From Phragmitibacter flavus (GTDB lineage: Bacteria; Verrucomicrobiota; Verrucomicrobiia; Verrucomicrobiales; Verrucomicrobiaceae): a DNA stretch of 59,578 nucleotides. Positions 31,887 to 41,023 of this stretch are shown piece after piece; the first letter of the stretch is position 1, and the number at the start of each line of letters is the position of its first letter. A model generated the notes under the pieces. The model was given only the letters and a program-made list of their open reading frames with translations, was not told the DNA's origin and ran no database searches. The stretch lies in contig NZ_VAUV01000026.1 of the NCBI RefSeq assembly GCF_005780165.1, positions 1-59,578 of the forward strand. Direction: 5' to 3'. A program made the position numbers and the translations under genes.

Positions 31887-32990
31887 ATGGATGATGAGTC
31901 GGCCCCGGCATTGAAAAATTGGTTTGATGAAGCGCGGTTCAGGAGCGTGGCAGGGGAGTTGGCGAAGGTTCATACCGGGTTTGATCGGAAGAGGTTTTTG
32001 AAGGTGGCGTTGGCGGGATTGGAGGAATTGAGTTTGATGCAAAGATTGCGGCGGATGACTTTTGCGGCGCATGAGGGGATGGAGTTGGAGTTTTTGGAGG
32101 CGGTGGAGGTGTTGAAGGAACTGGCACCGAAAATTGACCACTCGTTTGTGACCTTGTTTTTGCCGGATTATGTGGCGTCTTACGGGCAGGAGAATTTTGA
32201 TGAGTCGATGGAGGCGTTGAAGTTTTTTACGCCTTTTGGATCTTCGGAGTTTGCAGTGCGGGAGTTTCTAAAAATGGATTTGAAGCGTGGATTGAGGTTC
32301 ATGCGGACATGGTCGAAGGATGAGGATGAGCACGTGCGAAGGCTTTCGTGCGAGGGTTGCCGACCGAGGTTGCCGTGGTCGTTCCGGCTTGAGGTGTTGG
32401 TGCGCGATCCGGAGCCGGTGATGCCGATTTTGGACCGGTTGAAGGCGGACAGGAGCTTGTATGTTCGCAAGTCGGTGGCGAATCATTTGAATGACATCAC
32501 CAAGGATCATCCGACGCGGGTGATCGAGATTTTGCGAGGATGGGATTGGTCGAACGCGCATTCGGCTTGGATCGCGAAACGGGCATTGCGGACCTTGATC
32601 AAGGCCGGGGACAGGGAGGCGCTGGCGCTGATGGGGGCTGGGGAGATGGCGAAGGTGAAGGTGGGTGCGTTTCGTGTTGAGCCGCGGCAGATCAAGCTGG
32701 GCGAGGCGGTGGCGATGGAGGCCAAGATTCAGTCAACATCAGAGCAGACGCAGAAGCTGGTGATCGATTATGCGGTGCATTATGTGAAGAAATCCGGCGG
32801 AACTTCGGCGAAGGTGTTCAAGTGGAAGGAGCTGATGTTGGGTGCGGGGGAGGTGCTCGTTTTGAGGAAAAATCAGCGGATTCAAAACTTCACCACGCGT
32901 GTGCATCACGCTGGGTGGCATGGGGTGGAATTGTTGATCAATGGGGAGAAGTTGGCGGCGGATGGTTTCACGCTGAACGTGGAAGGATGA
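31887..32990 (+). CDS. DNA alkylation repair protein, AlkC-like (HEAT repeats plus C-terminal Ig-like domain)
   Basis: A 367-residue cytoplasmic protein made of HEAT-like helical repeats. The segments DEDEHVRRLSCEGCRPRLPW, YVRKSVANHLNDITKDHP and AKRALRTLIKAGD match the conserved core of AlkC/AlkD-type non-flipping DNA glycosylases. The C-terminal ~110 residues (GEAVAMEAKIQSTSEQTQKL onwards) form a beta-sandwich, as in the AlkC subgroup that uses an Ig-like domain to hold 3-methyladenine-containing DNA. The start is uncertain: ATG 31887 is chosen, with GTG 31869 possible. The gene is divergent from the VWA gene and stands alone. Confidence 0.82.
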   Translation: MDDESAPALKNWFDEARFRSVAGELAKVHTGFDRKRFLKVALAGLEELSLMQRLRRMTFAAHEGMELEFLEAVEVLKELAPKIDHSFVTLFLPDYVASYGQENFDESMEALKFFTPFGSSEFAVREFLKMDLKRGLRFMRTWSKDEDEHVRRLSCEGCRPRLPWSFRLEVLVRDPEPVMPILDRLKADRSLYVRKSVANHLNDITKDHPTRVIEILRGWDWSNAHSAWIAKRALRTLIKAGDREALALMGAGEMAKVKVGAFRVEPRQIKLGEAVAMEAKIQSTSEQTQKLVIDYAVHYVKKSGGTSAKVFKWKELMLGAGEVLVLRKNQRIQNFTTRVHHAGWHGVELLINGEKLAADGFTLNVEG

Positions 32991-33632
32991 TGCCGATCTG
33001 GAAAAGCTAGCTGGCGATCGCCCATCGAATCATCGACCCTGCCAATTTGCTCCAGCCGGTCGATTCGAATGGCGTGCGGACGATCAAACCTATTTTGAGA
33101 TTGAAGAGTTTTTACGATGGTTTGGCATGGTCTCTGGAGCCTGAAAAAATCAACACAGGGCAGTTTGCAATGAAGAGTTGGCAGATTCGTGCAAAATGCA
33201 ACAATTGAAGCGACCTGGTTCTGCGGCATTAATGATGTATTGCTCCCAATGTGTTGATGGCCAACGCTTTGTATTCTGGGAGATGGCCCCGGCACGCCTT
33301 GTGCATAAGATGAGGTCACTGAAGTAACATTATCCATTCGGTTTGTTTAAGTCCATTTGCCGGACCCAGCCGCCGAACTCGATATCATTCTAAAATTACC
33401 CTACCCCAAAACCAGAAAGCCTGAGATCTTGCATGCACGCGGTGTGGATCTCGGGCTTGCTCTTTGTGGGAACTACAGCAGCGGTGAATCTGTGATGGAT
33501 GGGTAAGGGCTTTGCCTGATTGCACGACTGGGAGGATTGCAGTAAGCAAAGCCTGCCTGTTTGCAGTATCGACCAATCATGCGGGCCAAATTTTTTCCAA
33601 CAACCGGTGAGCGACTTCCTTGAATTGCCATT
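32991..33632. other. 642-bp gap without a supported gene
   Basis: Open frames on both strands in this gap lack motifs, signal sequences or plausible start contexts. The base composition appears less GC-rich than in the preceding 30 kb. The only structure I see is the 12-bp-stem hairpin at 33417-33458. The gap separates the AlkC-like gene from the metallopeptidase gene on the same strand. Confidence 0.5.
33417..33458. other. 12-bp stem-loop of unknown role
   Basis: AAGCCTGAGATC (33417-33428) pairs with GATCTCGGGCTT (33447-33458) over 12 positions, with one G-T type pair and an 18-nt loop. No T-run follows directly on either strand (only GCTCTTTG on the plus strand), so a simple intrinsic terminator is not convincing. 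It could be a small RNA element or a protein-binding site. Confidence 0.55.
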
Positions 33633-34898
33633 ATGAATCATTTTTTCTGTTCCTGCGGGAACGAGCTCTATTTTGAAAACTCCAAGTGCTTGTGCTGTCA
33701 GTCCGAAGTCGGTTTCTATGCAGAAACCCGCAGCATGCATGTGGTGGGTGGTGAGACGGGAATGCGGCGCTGTGCGAACGGGTCGGAATTTGGGGTCTGC
33801 AATTGGGTGATCGCCAAGGACAATCCCTACATTTATTGCACGGCTTGCCGGCTGAATCTGGTGGTGCCGGATTTGTCCCGTCCGGGCAATCTGGAGTTGT
33901 GGGGCAAGATGGAAGTCGCCAAACGGCGGGCGCTCCACACGGTGCTGACCTATGGACTGCCGGTGCTACAGGAGGAGGGGGATGTTTGTCCGCCGCTGTT
34001 GTTGCAATTTTTGCTGCCTGATCCGGGATGCCAGGTAATGACGGGTCATGATGACGGGTTGATCACCCTGAATTTGCTGGAGGCGGATGACGCGATTCGG
34101 GAGCACAATCGCAAAAGCCTGAATGAGCCTTACCGGACACTGCTGGGGCATTTCCGGCATGAGTTGGGTCATTATTATTGGAGTCGTTGGTTCGAGCATG
34201 ATCCGGCTGCAGGAGAGGTGTTGCCGGCGTTCCGGGAGTTGTTCGGTGATGAACGGGCGGACTATGGCAGGGCGTTGCAGTCGTATTATGCCAATGGTCC
34301 GGAACCTGACTGGCAGTTGTCGCGGATCAGTGCCTATTCAACCATGCATCCTTGGGAGGACTGGGCGGAGACCTGGGCGCATTACTTGTATATCATGGAT
34401 GCGTTGGAGACGATAAAGAGTTTCGGTTTGCAGATGCGCAAGGGTCGCGCCGATCAGAGCATTTTTTCGAAGGAGAAGGCGCTGCTTCCGGCTCCTTTTG
34501 AGAAGAAGGCTCCCGATGAAATGCTGGTGGCGTTGCATCGATGGGCGAACATGTCGCCCGCGATCAATGAGCTCGCGCTCAGCTTGGGCCATGACCACCT
34601 GGCACCGTTCGTTCTTTCAGCTCCGGTGGTGAAGAAGCTGCATTTCATTCATTGCATGATTGAGCGTCAGCAGGCGAAAACGAGTGAGGCCAAAGCGAAG
34701 GCAAAGGTATCTTCGACTCCCTCTGGTGCCGGTAGCGGGCAGCCACCGGTGAAACCAGCGCAACGGGGAACGGTGTCGAATCCGGGAGGGACCATGTCGC
34801 CTTCAGGTCTTGCACCTGCACCCGCGACTTCAACTGCGCCGGTGCCGATGCCTGCGCCTGCGCAGACACCCATGCAGCCGCAAACGGCTTCACGATGA
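33633..34898 (+). CDS. zinc-ribbon putative metallopeptidase (DUF2248/COG4307-like)
   Basis: A 421-residue protein. Multiple Cys residues at the N-terminus (C6, C8, C19, C21, C22, C47, C56, C69, C72) form a double zinc-ribbon. The zincin motif HELGH sits at residues 176-180, followed by YYWSRWF. A third ligand may come from E or H in HPWEDWAETWAHYL near residue 250. The last ~75 residues are low complexity, rich in Pro, Ala and Thr. The family is annotated as putative zinc-binding metallopeptidases with unknown substrates. A 20-bp gap separates it from the convergent MFS gene. Confidence 0.85.
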   Translation: MNHFFCSCGNELYFENSKCLCCQSEVGFYAETRSMHVVGGETGMRRCANGSEFGVCNWVIAKDNPYIYCTACRLNLVVPDLSRPGNLELWGKMEVAKRRALHTVLTYGLPVLQEEGDVCPPLLLQFLLPDPGCQVMTGHDDGLITLNLLEADDAIREHNRKSLNEPYRTLLGHFRHELGHYYWSRWFEHDPAAGEVLPAFRELFGDERADYGRALQSYYANGPEPDWQLSRISAYSTMHPWEDWAETWAHYLYIMDALETIKSFGLQMRKGRADQSIFSKEKALLPAPFEKKAPDEMLVALHRWANMSPAINELALSLGHDHLAPFVLSAPVVKKLHFIHCMIERQQAKTSEAKAKAKVSSTPSGAGSGQPPVKPAQRGTVSNPGGTMSPSGLAPAPATSTAPVPMPAPAQTPMQPQTASR

Positions 34899-34918
34899 CA
34901 AGGTAAGTGAGTCGGCTG

Positions 34919-36226
34919 CTAGCTTTGGCGACGTAGGGCGTTGAGCGCTGGTTTCGCGAGGACCAGCGCCGCCACGGAGGCGAAGAACCATGGCATCCAC
35001 CGAAGAGCGGTGATAAACAGGGTGTCATCGGCGGCGCTGGCATCGGCTGCTCGCAGGGATCGCAGCAGCGCAGCGAAGAGAAGTCCCACCAGCCCGTAGG
35101 CGAGATTGATGCTGAGTCCTCGAAAGCTCAGGATGGTGGCGCGTCGGGCGGGTTCGGCGATTTGGTTGAGGTAGTAGGAGGTGGCGAATCCCATCACGGA
35201 CATGGCAAGGCCGAGCAGCATGGGGAACAACAATCCAGCGTAGGGCCAGACGAGGCCGAGCCCGATGAGGCCAAGCAGGGTGGCGGTGGAGATGACGGCA
35301 AACGTGAATGCTGGACTGTCGCGTGCGATGAGTTTGCGTGCGATGGGAGGGGCGGCATAGCCAAGCAGGGCAAAGGTGGAGCCGATGATGCCGAAGGCGG
35401 CCTCGGGGATTTGAATGAGGCGATAATATTGGGCACCGATCGTCAGGAACATGCGGATGACGCTGTCGTTGCAAATGGTGGCGAGGATGACGAACAGGGC
35501 GACCGGGGTGGCAAGAATCCAGCGTCCGGCGGCAACGACCTCAGCAAAGGCAGCACCGGCGGAAACGTTTTTGGTGGTGTCGAGATCGGGTTCGTGGAGA
35601 CGCACCGCGGCGATCACGGCGACCACGGAACTCATGAGGGTCAAATAAACGGGAAGGCGGACGGTGTCGGCGGCGGTGAGGCTGGAGGGGATGCCGAAGA
35701 TTGAGAGGGCGCGATTGACCAGATTGGGATCATACATGGCGGCACCGAGAATCATGGCAAAGAAGAATCCTCCGGACTGCCAACGAGCCAGACGGCTCAG
35801 CACATCGGGCCATTCCTTTTCGCGGCCACTTTGTTTAAGCGAGTCATAGACCAGGGCTTCATCGGCTCCAGATGCTGCGGCTTCGGCGGCTCCGCTGACG
35901 ATCCGGTTGAGAAAGAAGAGCCAGAACATGAGGCTCAAGTTGCTGGCCGGGGTGAAGGCGAAGATGAGCATTTCTATCACCATCAAAAAGGAGGCAAACA
36001 CCACCAATCTTCGGCGTCCCACGAGGTCGGCCATGGCTCCAGAAGGCACTTCGAGCAGGACGATGGCGGCGGCCCAGGCAACGTTGAGCAGCGCGTATTG
36101 TTCCAAAGACAGTCCGAGGTCCAGGAACAGGATCGCCATCACCGGGTAGTAGAAGCGAGCGTTGAACACCACGCGAAACACGATAAACCAACGAACATTG
36201 CGGTCGGCCGCAGCGGAGAGATCCAT
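34919..36226 (-). CDS. MFS transporter
   Basis: A 435-residue inner-membrane protein with about twelve hydrophobic segments. The typical MFS loop 2-3 motif appears as GAMADLVGRRRLVV near residue 63. It resembles drug/metabolite MFS carriers; the substrate cannot be read. Upstream on the same strand lies the NCS1 permease gene, but a strong terminator hairpin between them argues for separate transcripts. The start ATG 36226 is followed immediately by a short cytoplasmic N-terminus and the first helix. Confidence 0.85.
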   Translation of the reverse strand: MDLSAAADRNVRWFIVFRVVFNARFYYPVMAILFLDLGLSLEQYALLNVAWAAAIVLLEVPSGAMADLVGRRRLVVFASFLMVIEMLIFAFTPASNLSLMFWLFFLNRIVSGAAEAAASGADEALVYDSLKQSGREKEWPDVLSRLARWQSGGFFFAMILGAAMYDPNLVNRALSIFGIPSSLTAADTVRLPVYLTLMSSVVAVIAAVRLHEPDLDTTKNVSAGAAFAEVVAAGRWILATPVALFVILATICNDSVIRMFLTIGAQYYRLIQIPEAAFGIIGSTFALLGYAAPPIARKLIARDSPAFTFAVISTATLLGLIGLGLVWPYAGLLFPMLLGLAMSVMGFATSYYLNQIAEPARRATILSFRGLSINLAYGLVGLLFAALLRSLRAADASAADDTLFITALRWMPWFFASVAALVLAKPALNALRRQS

Positions 36227-36274
36227 GGATGAGTTTACGCGTGCGGGTGGTGTAGGCGCGGAGGAAAAAAGTGG

Positions 36275-36326
36275 AAGGTCCGTCCCGTGCCTTTCCCTTC
36301 AGCAAAAAAGGCCCGGGACGGACCTT
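36275..36326 (-). terminator. strong intrinsic terminator of the NCS1 permease gene
   Basis: A 20-bp stem with a single mismatch: AAGGTCCGTCCCG-T-GCCTTT on the left (from 36275) pairs with AAAGGC-C-CGGGACGGACCTT on the right (to 36326), around a loop of about 12 nt. Read on the minus strand, it lies 10 bp after the permease stop and is followed by CCAC and six T residues, as expected for Rho-independent termination. Confidence 0.9.
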
Positions 36327-36336
36327 CTGCTTTGTT

Positions 36337-37788
36337 TTACTTGTTGGGGAAAAATCTGCGCAGGGTGAGGTAGGCGAAGAAGGCGATGCCGAAGCCGATG
36401 AACCAGGCGTAGTTGTAGAGCCCGGCGAAGAAATTGGATTTGTCGAGCACTCCGATCTGCATGAGAAAACCTGGGATATTGGGAAGCACAGCGAGGGCAA
36501 AGGTGGCGAGGCTGACGATGCTGTAGCCGGATTGGTAACGGTAGATGCCGTGGGTGTAGTAGAGGGCGGCGACGTCGAGTTTTTTGCGGCGGTGGATGTA
36601 GTAGTCGGCAATCATGATGCCGCCGATCGGTCCCAGCAGGGCGCTGTAGCCGATCAGCCAGGTAAAGATGTAGCCACTGGGATCGGCGACCAGTTTCCAT
36701 GGCATCATCAAGATGCCGATGACGGCGGTGATCATGCCGCCCATCTTGAAGCTGATGTGGCGGGGGGCGAGATTGGAGAAATCGTTCGCTGGGGAAACCA
36801 CGTTGGCGGCGATGTTGGTCGACAGGGTCGCGATCGAAAGGGCGAGGAGGGCGATGATGGAAATCAGCGGACTGCCAAACATCGAGATCAATTCGACGGG
36901 ATCCCAGATGGCTTTTCCAAACACGATGACGGTGGCGCTGGTGACGACGATGCCGATGAACGAATAGAATGCCATGGTGGTGGGCAGGGCGATGGCCTGG
37001 CCGACGATCTGCGCTTTTTGGCTGACGGCGTAGCGCGAGAAGTCCGGGATGTTGAGTGAGAGGGTCGCCCAAAATCCGACCATCGCCGTGAGTCCGGCAC
37101 CGAAGGCGGTCCATGCTTCGGCATTGGTGGCGAAGGAGGAGGGTTGCACGAGGATGGGGCCGAACCCATCAGCGGCGCTCAGTGCCCAGCCGAGCATGAC
37201 CAGACCGATCAATAGCAGGAACGGGGCGCTGAGTTTTTCCAGCCATTTGATGGAGTTCATGCCTTTGAGGATGAAATACACGTTGATGGCCCAGAAGATC
37301 AGGAAGCATAGAAATTGTCCCGAGGAAATGCCGAGACCTGCGATGGGGGTTTTGGCAGCGGGGTCGAATCCGAAAATCAGCGCCGCGGTGGAATAGATGG
37401 CGGCACCACCGAACCAGGTCTGAATGCCAAACCACCCGCAGGCGACGATGCCGCGCAGCAGGGCCGCGACGTTGGCCCCGTAGATCCCGAAGCTTGCCCG
37501 CAGCAGCACGGGAAAGGGGATGCCGTAGGCGGTGCCGGGATGCGCGTTGAGCACCATGGGAATGAGCACGATCACATTGCCCAGCAGCACGGCGAGCAGT
37601 GCCTGCCACCAGTTCATGCCGCCACCGATGAGATTGCTCGCCATCGTGTAGGTCGGGATGCAAACGGCCATGCCCACCCAAAGCGCGGCAATGTCCCAAG
37701 TCGTCCAGGTGCGCTTTTCCAATGGCACCGGGGCGAGGTCGTCGTTGGTCAGGGAACCTTGCGTTCCCGCTTTGGATGATGTGGCCAT
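36337..37788 (-). CDS. NCS1 family nucleobase:cation symporter
   Basis: A 483-residue inner-membrane protein with about twelve hydrophobic segments. NCS1 hallmarks include WTTWDIAALWVGMAVCIPTY, HPGTAYGIPFPVLLRASFG, GWFGIQTWFGGAAI, NIPDFSRYAVSQ and IGPIGGIMIADYY-type endings (GPIGGIMIADYYIHRRKKLD). The family imports uracil, allantoin, hydantoins, thiamine or cytosine with Na+ or H+. No hydantoinase, allantoinase or cytosine deaminase gene is next to it, so the substrate is open. The start ATG 37788 was chosen because it begins the conserved N-terminus; the open frame runs further upstream without similarity. A terminator follows the gene. Confidence 0.92.
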   Translation of the reverse strand: MATSSKAGTQGSLTNDDLAPVPLEKRTWTTWDIAALWVGMAVCIPTYTMASNLIGGGMNWWQALLAVLLGNVIVLIPMVLNAHPGTAYGIPFPVLLRASFGIYGANVAALLRGIVACGWFGIQTWFGGAAIYSTAALIFGFDPAAKTPIAGLGISSGQFLCFLIFWAINVYFILKGMNSIKWLEKLSAPFLLLIGLVMLGWALSAADGFGPILVQPSSFATNAEAWTAFGAGLTAMVGFWATLSLNIPDFSRYAVSQKAQIVGQAIALPTTMAFYSFIGIVVTSATVIVFGKAIWDPVELISMFGSPLISIIALLALSIATLSTNIAANVVSPANDFSNLAPRHISFKMGGMITAVIGILMMPWKLVADPSGYIFTWLIGYSALLGPIGGIMIADYYIHRRKKLDVAALYYTHGIYRYQSGYSIVSLATFALAVLPNIPGFLMQIGVLDKSNFFAGLYNYAWFIGFGIAFFAYLTLRRFFPNK

Positions 37789-37880
37789 GCGACGACTGTA
37801 GCAGATTCGAAACCAAGTCGAGCGTGGTCGTTGATGACATTTTCCACGACCCGATGGGTCAACGCCGATGGCCGCAGCGA

Positions 37881-38681
37881 CTACACACACGCCTCGGTCA
37901 ATTCCTTCTTCCCGGTCGGTTTTGGACGATGGGAGGCAAGAGCCGATTTGGCGCGAAGGTAGTGCCAGCTGCGGAACAACAGGCGCGAAATCTCGTTGTA
38001 TGCCTGATAGGGATAGGTCGTCATCCACCGCCGTGCATTGGAGAGCTTCAGGGAGCGTCCAATCTGAATTGAGGATCGGAATCCGCTGTCCACTTGAGAG
38101 GCGGGGAAAGGCAGCACGTAGGCGGCTTTGATGCCATGGACCCATTCGCGATCAATGGCGTGGTCGATCGGCAGGAACATGGGGATCATTCCCGTCGAAA
38201 GCGCCTCGGCTCCCTTGCGGTCGATGAGATAAGCGCCGGTGCCTTTCAAACGTCCGAGTCCGATGCAGAGGGAATAACCACGTCCGAGGGATGCCACCTT
38301 GGCCGGTGTGCCCTGGCTCAATCCGGTTAGGCGGAGGATGTTCCAGTGCGAGGCGCACTCAAGGGCGGCCTCGATGGTGGACTCGAAATCGGGCAGCAGG
38401 GTTAGGTCGTCTTCAACAATTAGGGCATACGGTTCATCCGTCGCAAGAAACGCCTTCATGGCTCTCACATGACTGAGATAACAGCCGACATGTCCGGGAC
38501 TTGTGGGACGGCCATGCCGCCGGTTGTAAAGGGCTTCGTCGTATTCGGGGATCGGCAATTTCAAGGCGTAACCGTCCACTCCGGAAACGCGATGAAGCTT
38601 AAGGTGGGTGCCTTCGAAGGCTTTCTGCACGGCCATCCAGCGATCCGTCGCTGAATCCATATTGATAACGTAGGCAAGCAT
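37881..38681 (-). CDS. glycosyltransferase family 25 (LPS-type)
   Basis: A 266-residue protein starting LAYVINMDSATDRWMAVQKA, the standard GT25 opening. GHVGCYLSHVRAMKAFL and YALIVEDDLTLLPD (E/DD motif for divalent metal and nucleotide sugar) follow. The usual role is adding galactose or another sugar to lipopolysaccharide or other surface glycans. The ATG at 38681 was chosen by homology to the family N-terminus; longer starts add unrelated residues. The gene is divergent from the Nudix hydrolase gene. Confidence 0.88.
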   Translation of the reverse strand: MLAYVINMDSATDRWMAVQKAFEGTHLKLHRVSGVDGYALKLPIPEYDEALYNRRHGRPTSPGHVGCYLSHVRAMKAFLATDEPYALIVEDDLTLLPDFESTIEAALECASHWNILRLTGLSQGTPAKVASLGRGYSLCIGLGRLKGTGAYLIDRKGAEALSTGMIPMFLPIDHAIDREWVHGIKAAYVLPFPASQVDSGFRSSIQIGRSLKLSNARRWMTTYPYQAYNEISRLLFRSWHYLRAKSALASHRPKPTGKKELTEACV

Positions 38682-38830
38682 TAAGGAAGATGAGAAAAAG
38701 GGGCGCGATACTCCGCGACACGTCTTGATCCAGCAAGGTGATTGATCAGAATTCTTTGACCCTGAACAATTTCGCTGGAAAGAGCAGTCGTTGCGCAGGT
38801 TCGTTTCTGCGAGCATCAGTGGATGCCTTC

Positions 38831-39280
38831 ATGAACGCTCAACGAACAAGAATCTCCGCCTACGCCCTTCTTCAGGAACACGACTCCGGTCGAATCCTTC
38901 TTTGCCGGCTTTCGAGTGAACTGCCACGGTGGGAGGGACATTGGACACTGCCTGGGGGTGGATTGAATTTTGGGGAAAGTCCTGAGGACGCAGTGGTCCG
39001 GGAGGTGGAGGAGGAAACGGGGTTGCTGATCGAGGTGGGTGCCATCGCAACGATTGATTCCCTTTTTGACTGTTCGGGCGAGTCTGATTTTCACGGCATT
39101 CGAATTATCTATCACGCCAAAATCGTTGGCGGGAGCCTGCGGTGCGAGACGTCGGGGTCAACGGATGCCTGCGAATGGCACGATTTGAATTCATCACCAG
39201 AAGTTGCCATGGTCGATCTGGCGGAATTGGGAGTGGAACTGGCGAGGCAGGAGTGGTCGGCGATTTCGATGAGGGGATGA
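38831..39280 (+). CDS. Nudix hydrolase
   Basis: A 149-residue protein with a complete Nudix box: G43, E49, REVEEETG at 57-64. The preceding TLPGGGLNFGE is typical of MutT/ADP-sugar-type Nudix enzymes. These hydrolyse nucleoside diphosphates linked to another group, using Mg2+. The ATG at 38831 was taken since the fold starts soon after (TRISAYALLQE). It is 81 bp from the next gene start on the same strand. Confidence 0.9.
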   Translation: MNAQRTRISAYALLQEHDSGRILLCRLSSELPRWEGHWTLPGGGLNFGESPEDAVVREVEEETGLLIEVGAIATIDSLFDCSGESDFHGIRIIYHAKIVGGSLRCETSGSTDACEWHDLNSSPEVAMVDLAELGVELARQEWSAISMRG

Positions 39281-39361
39281 GCAGGGAATGGAAGAGTGCG
39301 AATTGACCGTCGACGCGGTGCGTCAATACATGATCGAAAGATGCTTGTCGTTGCGAGCCGT

Positions 39362-40645
39362 ATGCATAAAATGATCAAAGTCAGTTGTGGGCTCGGTGCA
39401 GCTCTTGTGTTTGTTACAGTGTCCGGTCCCGTCAATGCCGGGGCACCTCCGGTTTCGCGTGAGCTTGAGGAGAAGATGGATCAGGCCTGGGAGGTATCCT
39501 GGAACCGGTTTTACCACAAGGACGTGGAAACATTCATGGATTACCTGAGCAGTTACGAGCCGGGCAAAGAGCAGGCTCATTTGCCCACCGCAGAAGAGGT
39601 GGGGCGGCAGTATCCGAATCCTTGTGGCTACAGCACCGGGATGGAGGACGGCATGATTTTGGGCGGGGCGATGCTCAGTTTGTTGTGCGATCGTTTTGCG
39701 GTGACGGGTGAGGAGAGTCTGCGTGAAGATGCGGCCAAGGTTTTTAGCGGGATGCGACGTTGTGTGACGGTGCATGGGGTGCCGGGATTCGTCGCGCGCA
39801 ACGTTTGCCCGGAGGACAAGAAAAGTGTCTACATCAATTCATCAAGGGACCAATACACCCACTTTGTTCATGGTTTGTGGCAGTATTATCGCAGTCCCTT
39901 GGCGGATGAGGCGACGAAGGAAGAGGTTCGCGGCATCATGGCGGCGGTGGCGGAGCGCATGATCAAGTTCGTGACGCCGGAGAACGATTATGATTTTTGC
40001 CGAGCTGATGGCGAAAGGTGTCCCCTGCGCATCTGCCGCATGTGGGACGTGCAGGCGCACGAGGCGGCACGACTGCCAATGATTTATGCGGCGGCTTGGG
40101 ATACGACGCGCAATGAGCGTTACCGGACAGAGTGGCGCAAGTATGTGGTGGAAGCGGTGAAGCAATCGGCAACTCCCGACAAACACAAACCCGCGTATGC
40201 GTTTTTGCAGATGCAGATTTCACTGGAGGTGCTGCATGAATTGGAACCCGAGAAGTCGCTGAAGGCGGAGATCGGCAAGACCATGAAACACGTCAGTTCT
40301 CTTGCTGAAGGGCGATTGGATTACACGGTGAAAGGCATTGCGAAAAAGAGCCCGGAAGAGATGCGCATGCTTGGCCCCGACTGGCGTTTGGTGAAGGCGT
40401 GGAAGAATCAGAAGGGGTATAAAAATCCGCAATGGGGTGCCTATCGCGAGATCTGGCATCTCACCCGTGAAGCCGGGGAGTCAGCGTTGATTCCATTGTT
40501 GGTGGAGGGTGGCAAGATTACGCCTGAGCAAAGGCAGCTATTTAGTGGCGTGGTGTTGCAGACGGATTATTTGCATAACTCAAGCTGCGGGATTATTTAT
40601 CATCTGGCGACTTACTGGAAGGCGCGGCGGTTGGGGATGTTGTGA
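39362..40645 (+). CDS. exported hypothetical protein, helical
   Basis: A 427-residue protein with an N-terminal signal peptide (MIKVSCGLGAALVFVTVSGPVNA). The rest is predominantly helical with repeated W/Y/H-containing helices (VHGLWQYYRSPLAD, VQAHEAARLPMIYAAAW, YLHNSSCGIIYHLATYWKA). The pattern recalls alpha/alpha-barrel glycan-acting proteins of this phylum, but no catalytic signature is clear. Several in-frame ATGs exist at 39341, 39362 and 39371; 39362 is chosen to give a normal signal peptide. No operon partner is evident. Confidence 0.72.
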   Translation: MHKMIKVSCGLGAALVFVTVSGPVNAGAPPVSRELEEKMDQAWEVSWNRFYHKDVETFMDYLSSYEPGKEQAHLPTAEEVGRQYPNPCGYSTGMEDGMILGGAMLSLLCDRFAVTGEESLREDAAKVFSGMRRCVTVHGVPGFVARNVCPEDKKSVYINSSRDQYTHFVHGLWQYYRSPLADEATKEEVRGIMAAVAERMIKFVTPENDYDFCRADGERCPLRICRMWDVQAHEAARLPMIYAAAWDTTRNERYRTEWRKYVVEAVKQSATPDKHKPAYAFLQMQISLEVLHELEPEKSLKAEIGKTMKHVSSLAEGRLDYTVKGIAKKSPEEMRMLGPDWRLVKAWKNQKGYKNPQWGAYREIWHLTREAGESALIPLLVEGGKITPEQRQLFSGVVLQTDYLHNSSCGIIYHLATYWKARRLGML

Positions 40646-40681
40646 TATTGCACACTGGTGAAAGCTGTTGAACGATCGCGG

Positions 40682-41023
40682 ATGAAGGTAAATCTTGTTG
40701 CCTGGAATGCGCCGGAACTTAAAGGTTTTCCGTTGTCGGTGCGGCACCGCCTAGCTTGTGAAGCCTCCTGGCGCACGTTGAGATCTTTGGATGGAATATT
40801 ATCCATGGTGGCAATGTTGTTTGCTGCGTCTATCCGTGGCGGATTGGATGGGCTGGGAGTGTCGGCGTGGATTTCCTGGCCAGTATTCATTGCCGCCGTT
40901 CTATTGACACACGGTTTTTTGTGGAATCCCGCCTATCTTTTGCATCTGAGGAATGTTGTTCAGTCATTCAAGAGCAACAAAGATGCGCGGCAAACGCAAG
41001 CGGATGGTGGGGGACAACGTTAG
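40682..41023 (+). CDS. small membrane protein, hypothetical
   Basis: A 113-residue frame beginning ATGAAGGTAAATC. Two hydrophobic segments are visible (GILSMVAMLFAASIRGG and WISWPVFIAAVLLTHGFLW), with a basic C-terminal tail ending GGGQR. The reading frame has credible codon use and ends with TAG. It is not recognised as a known family, and the support is limited to hydrophobic pattern and length. Confidence 0.45.
   Translation: MKVNLVAWNAPELKGFPLSVRHRLACEASWRTLRSLDGILSMVAMLFAASIRGGLDGLGVSAWISWPVFIAAVLLTHGFLWNPAYLLHLRNVVQSFKSNKDARQTQADGGGQR

Noticed and set aside
38682-38816. Longer start (38816) for the GT25 protein
   Set aside because: The additional 45 residues show no similarity to GT25 proteins, which begin with the VINMD-type strand.
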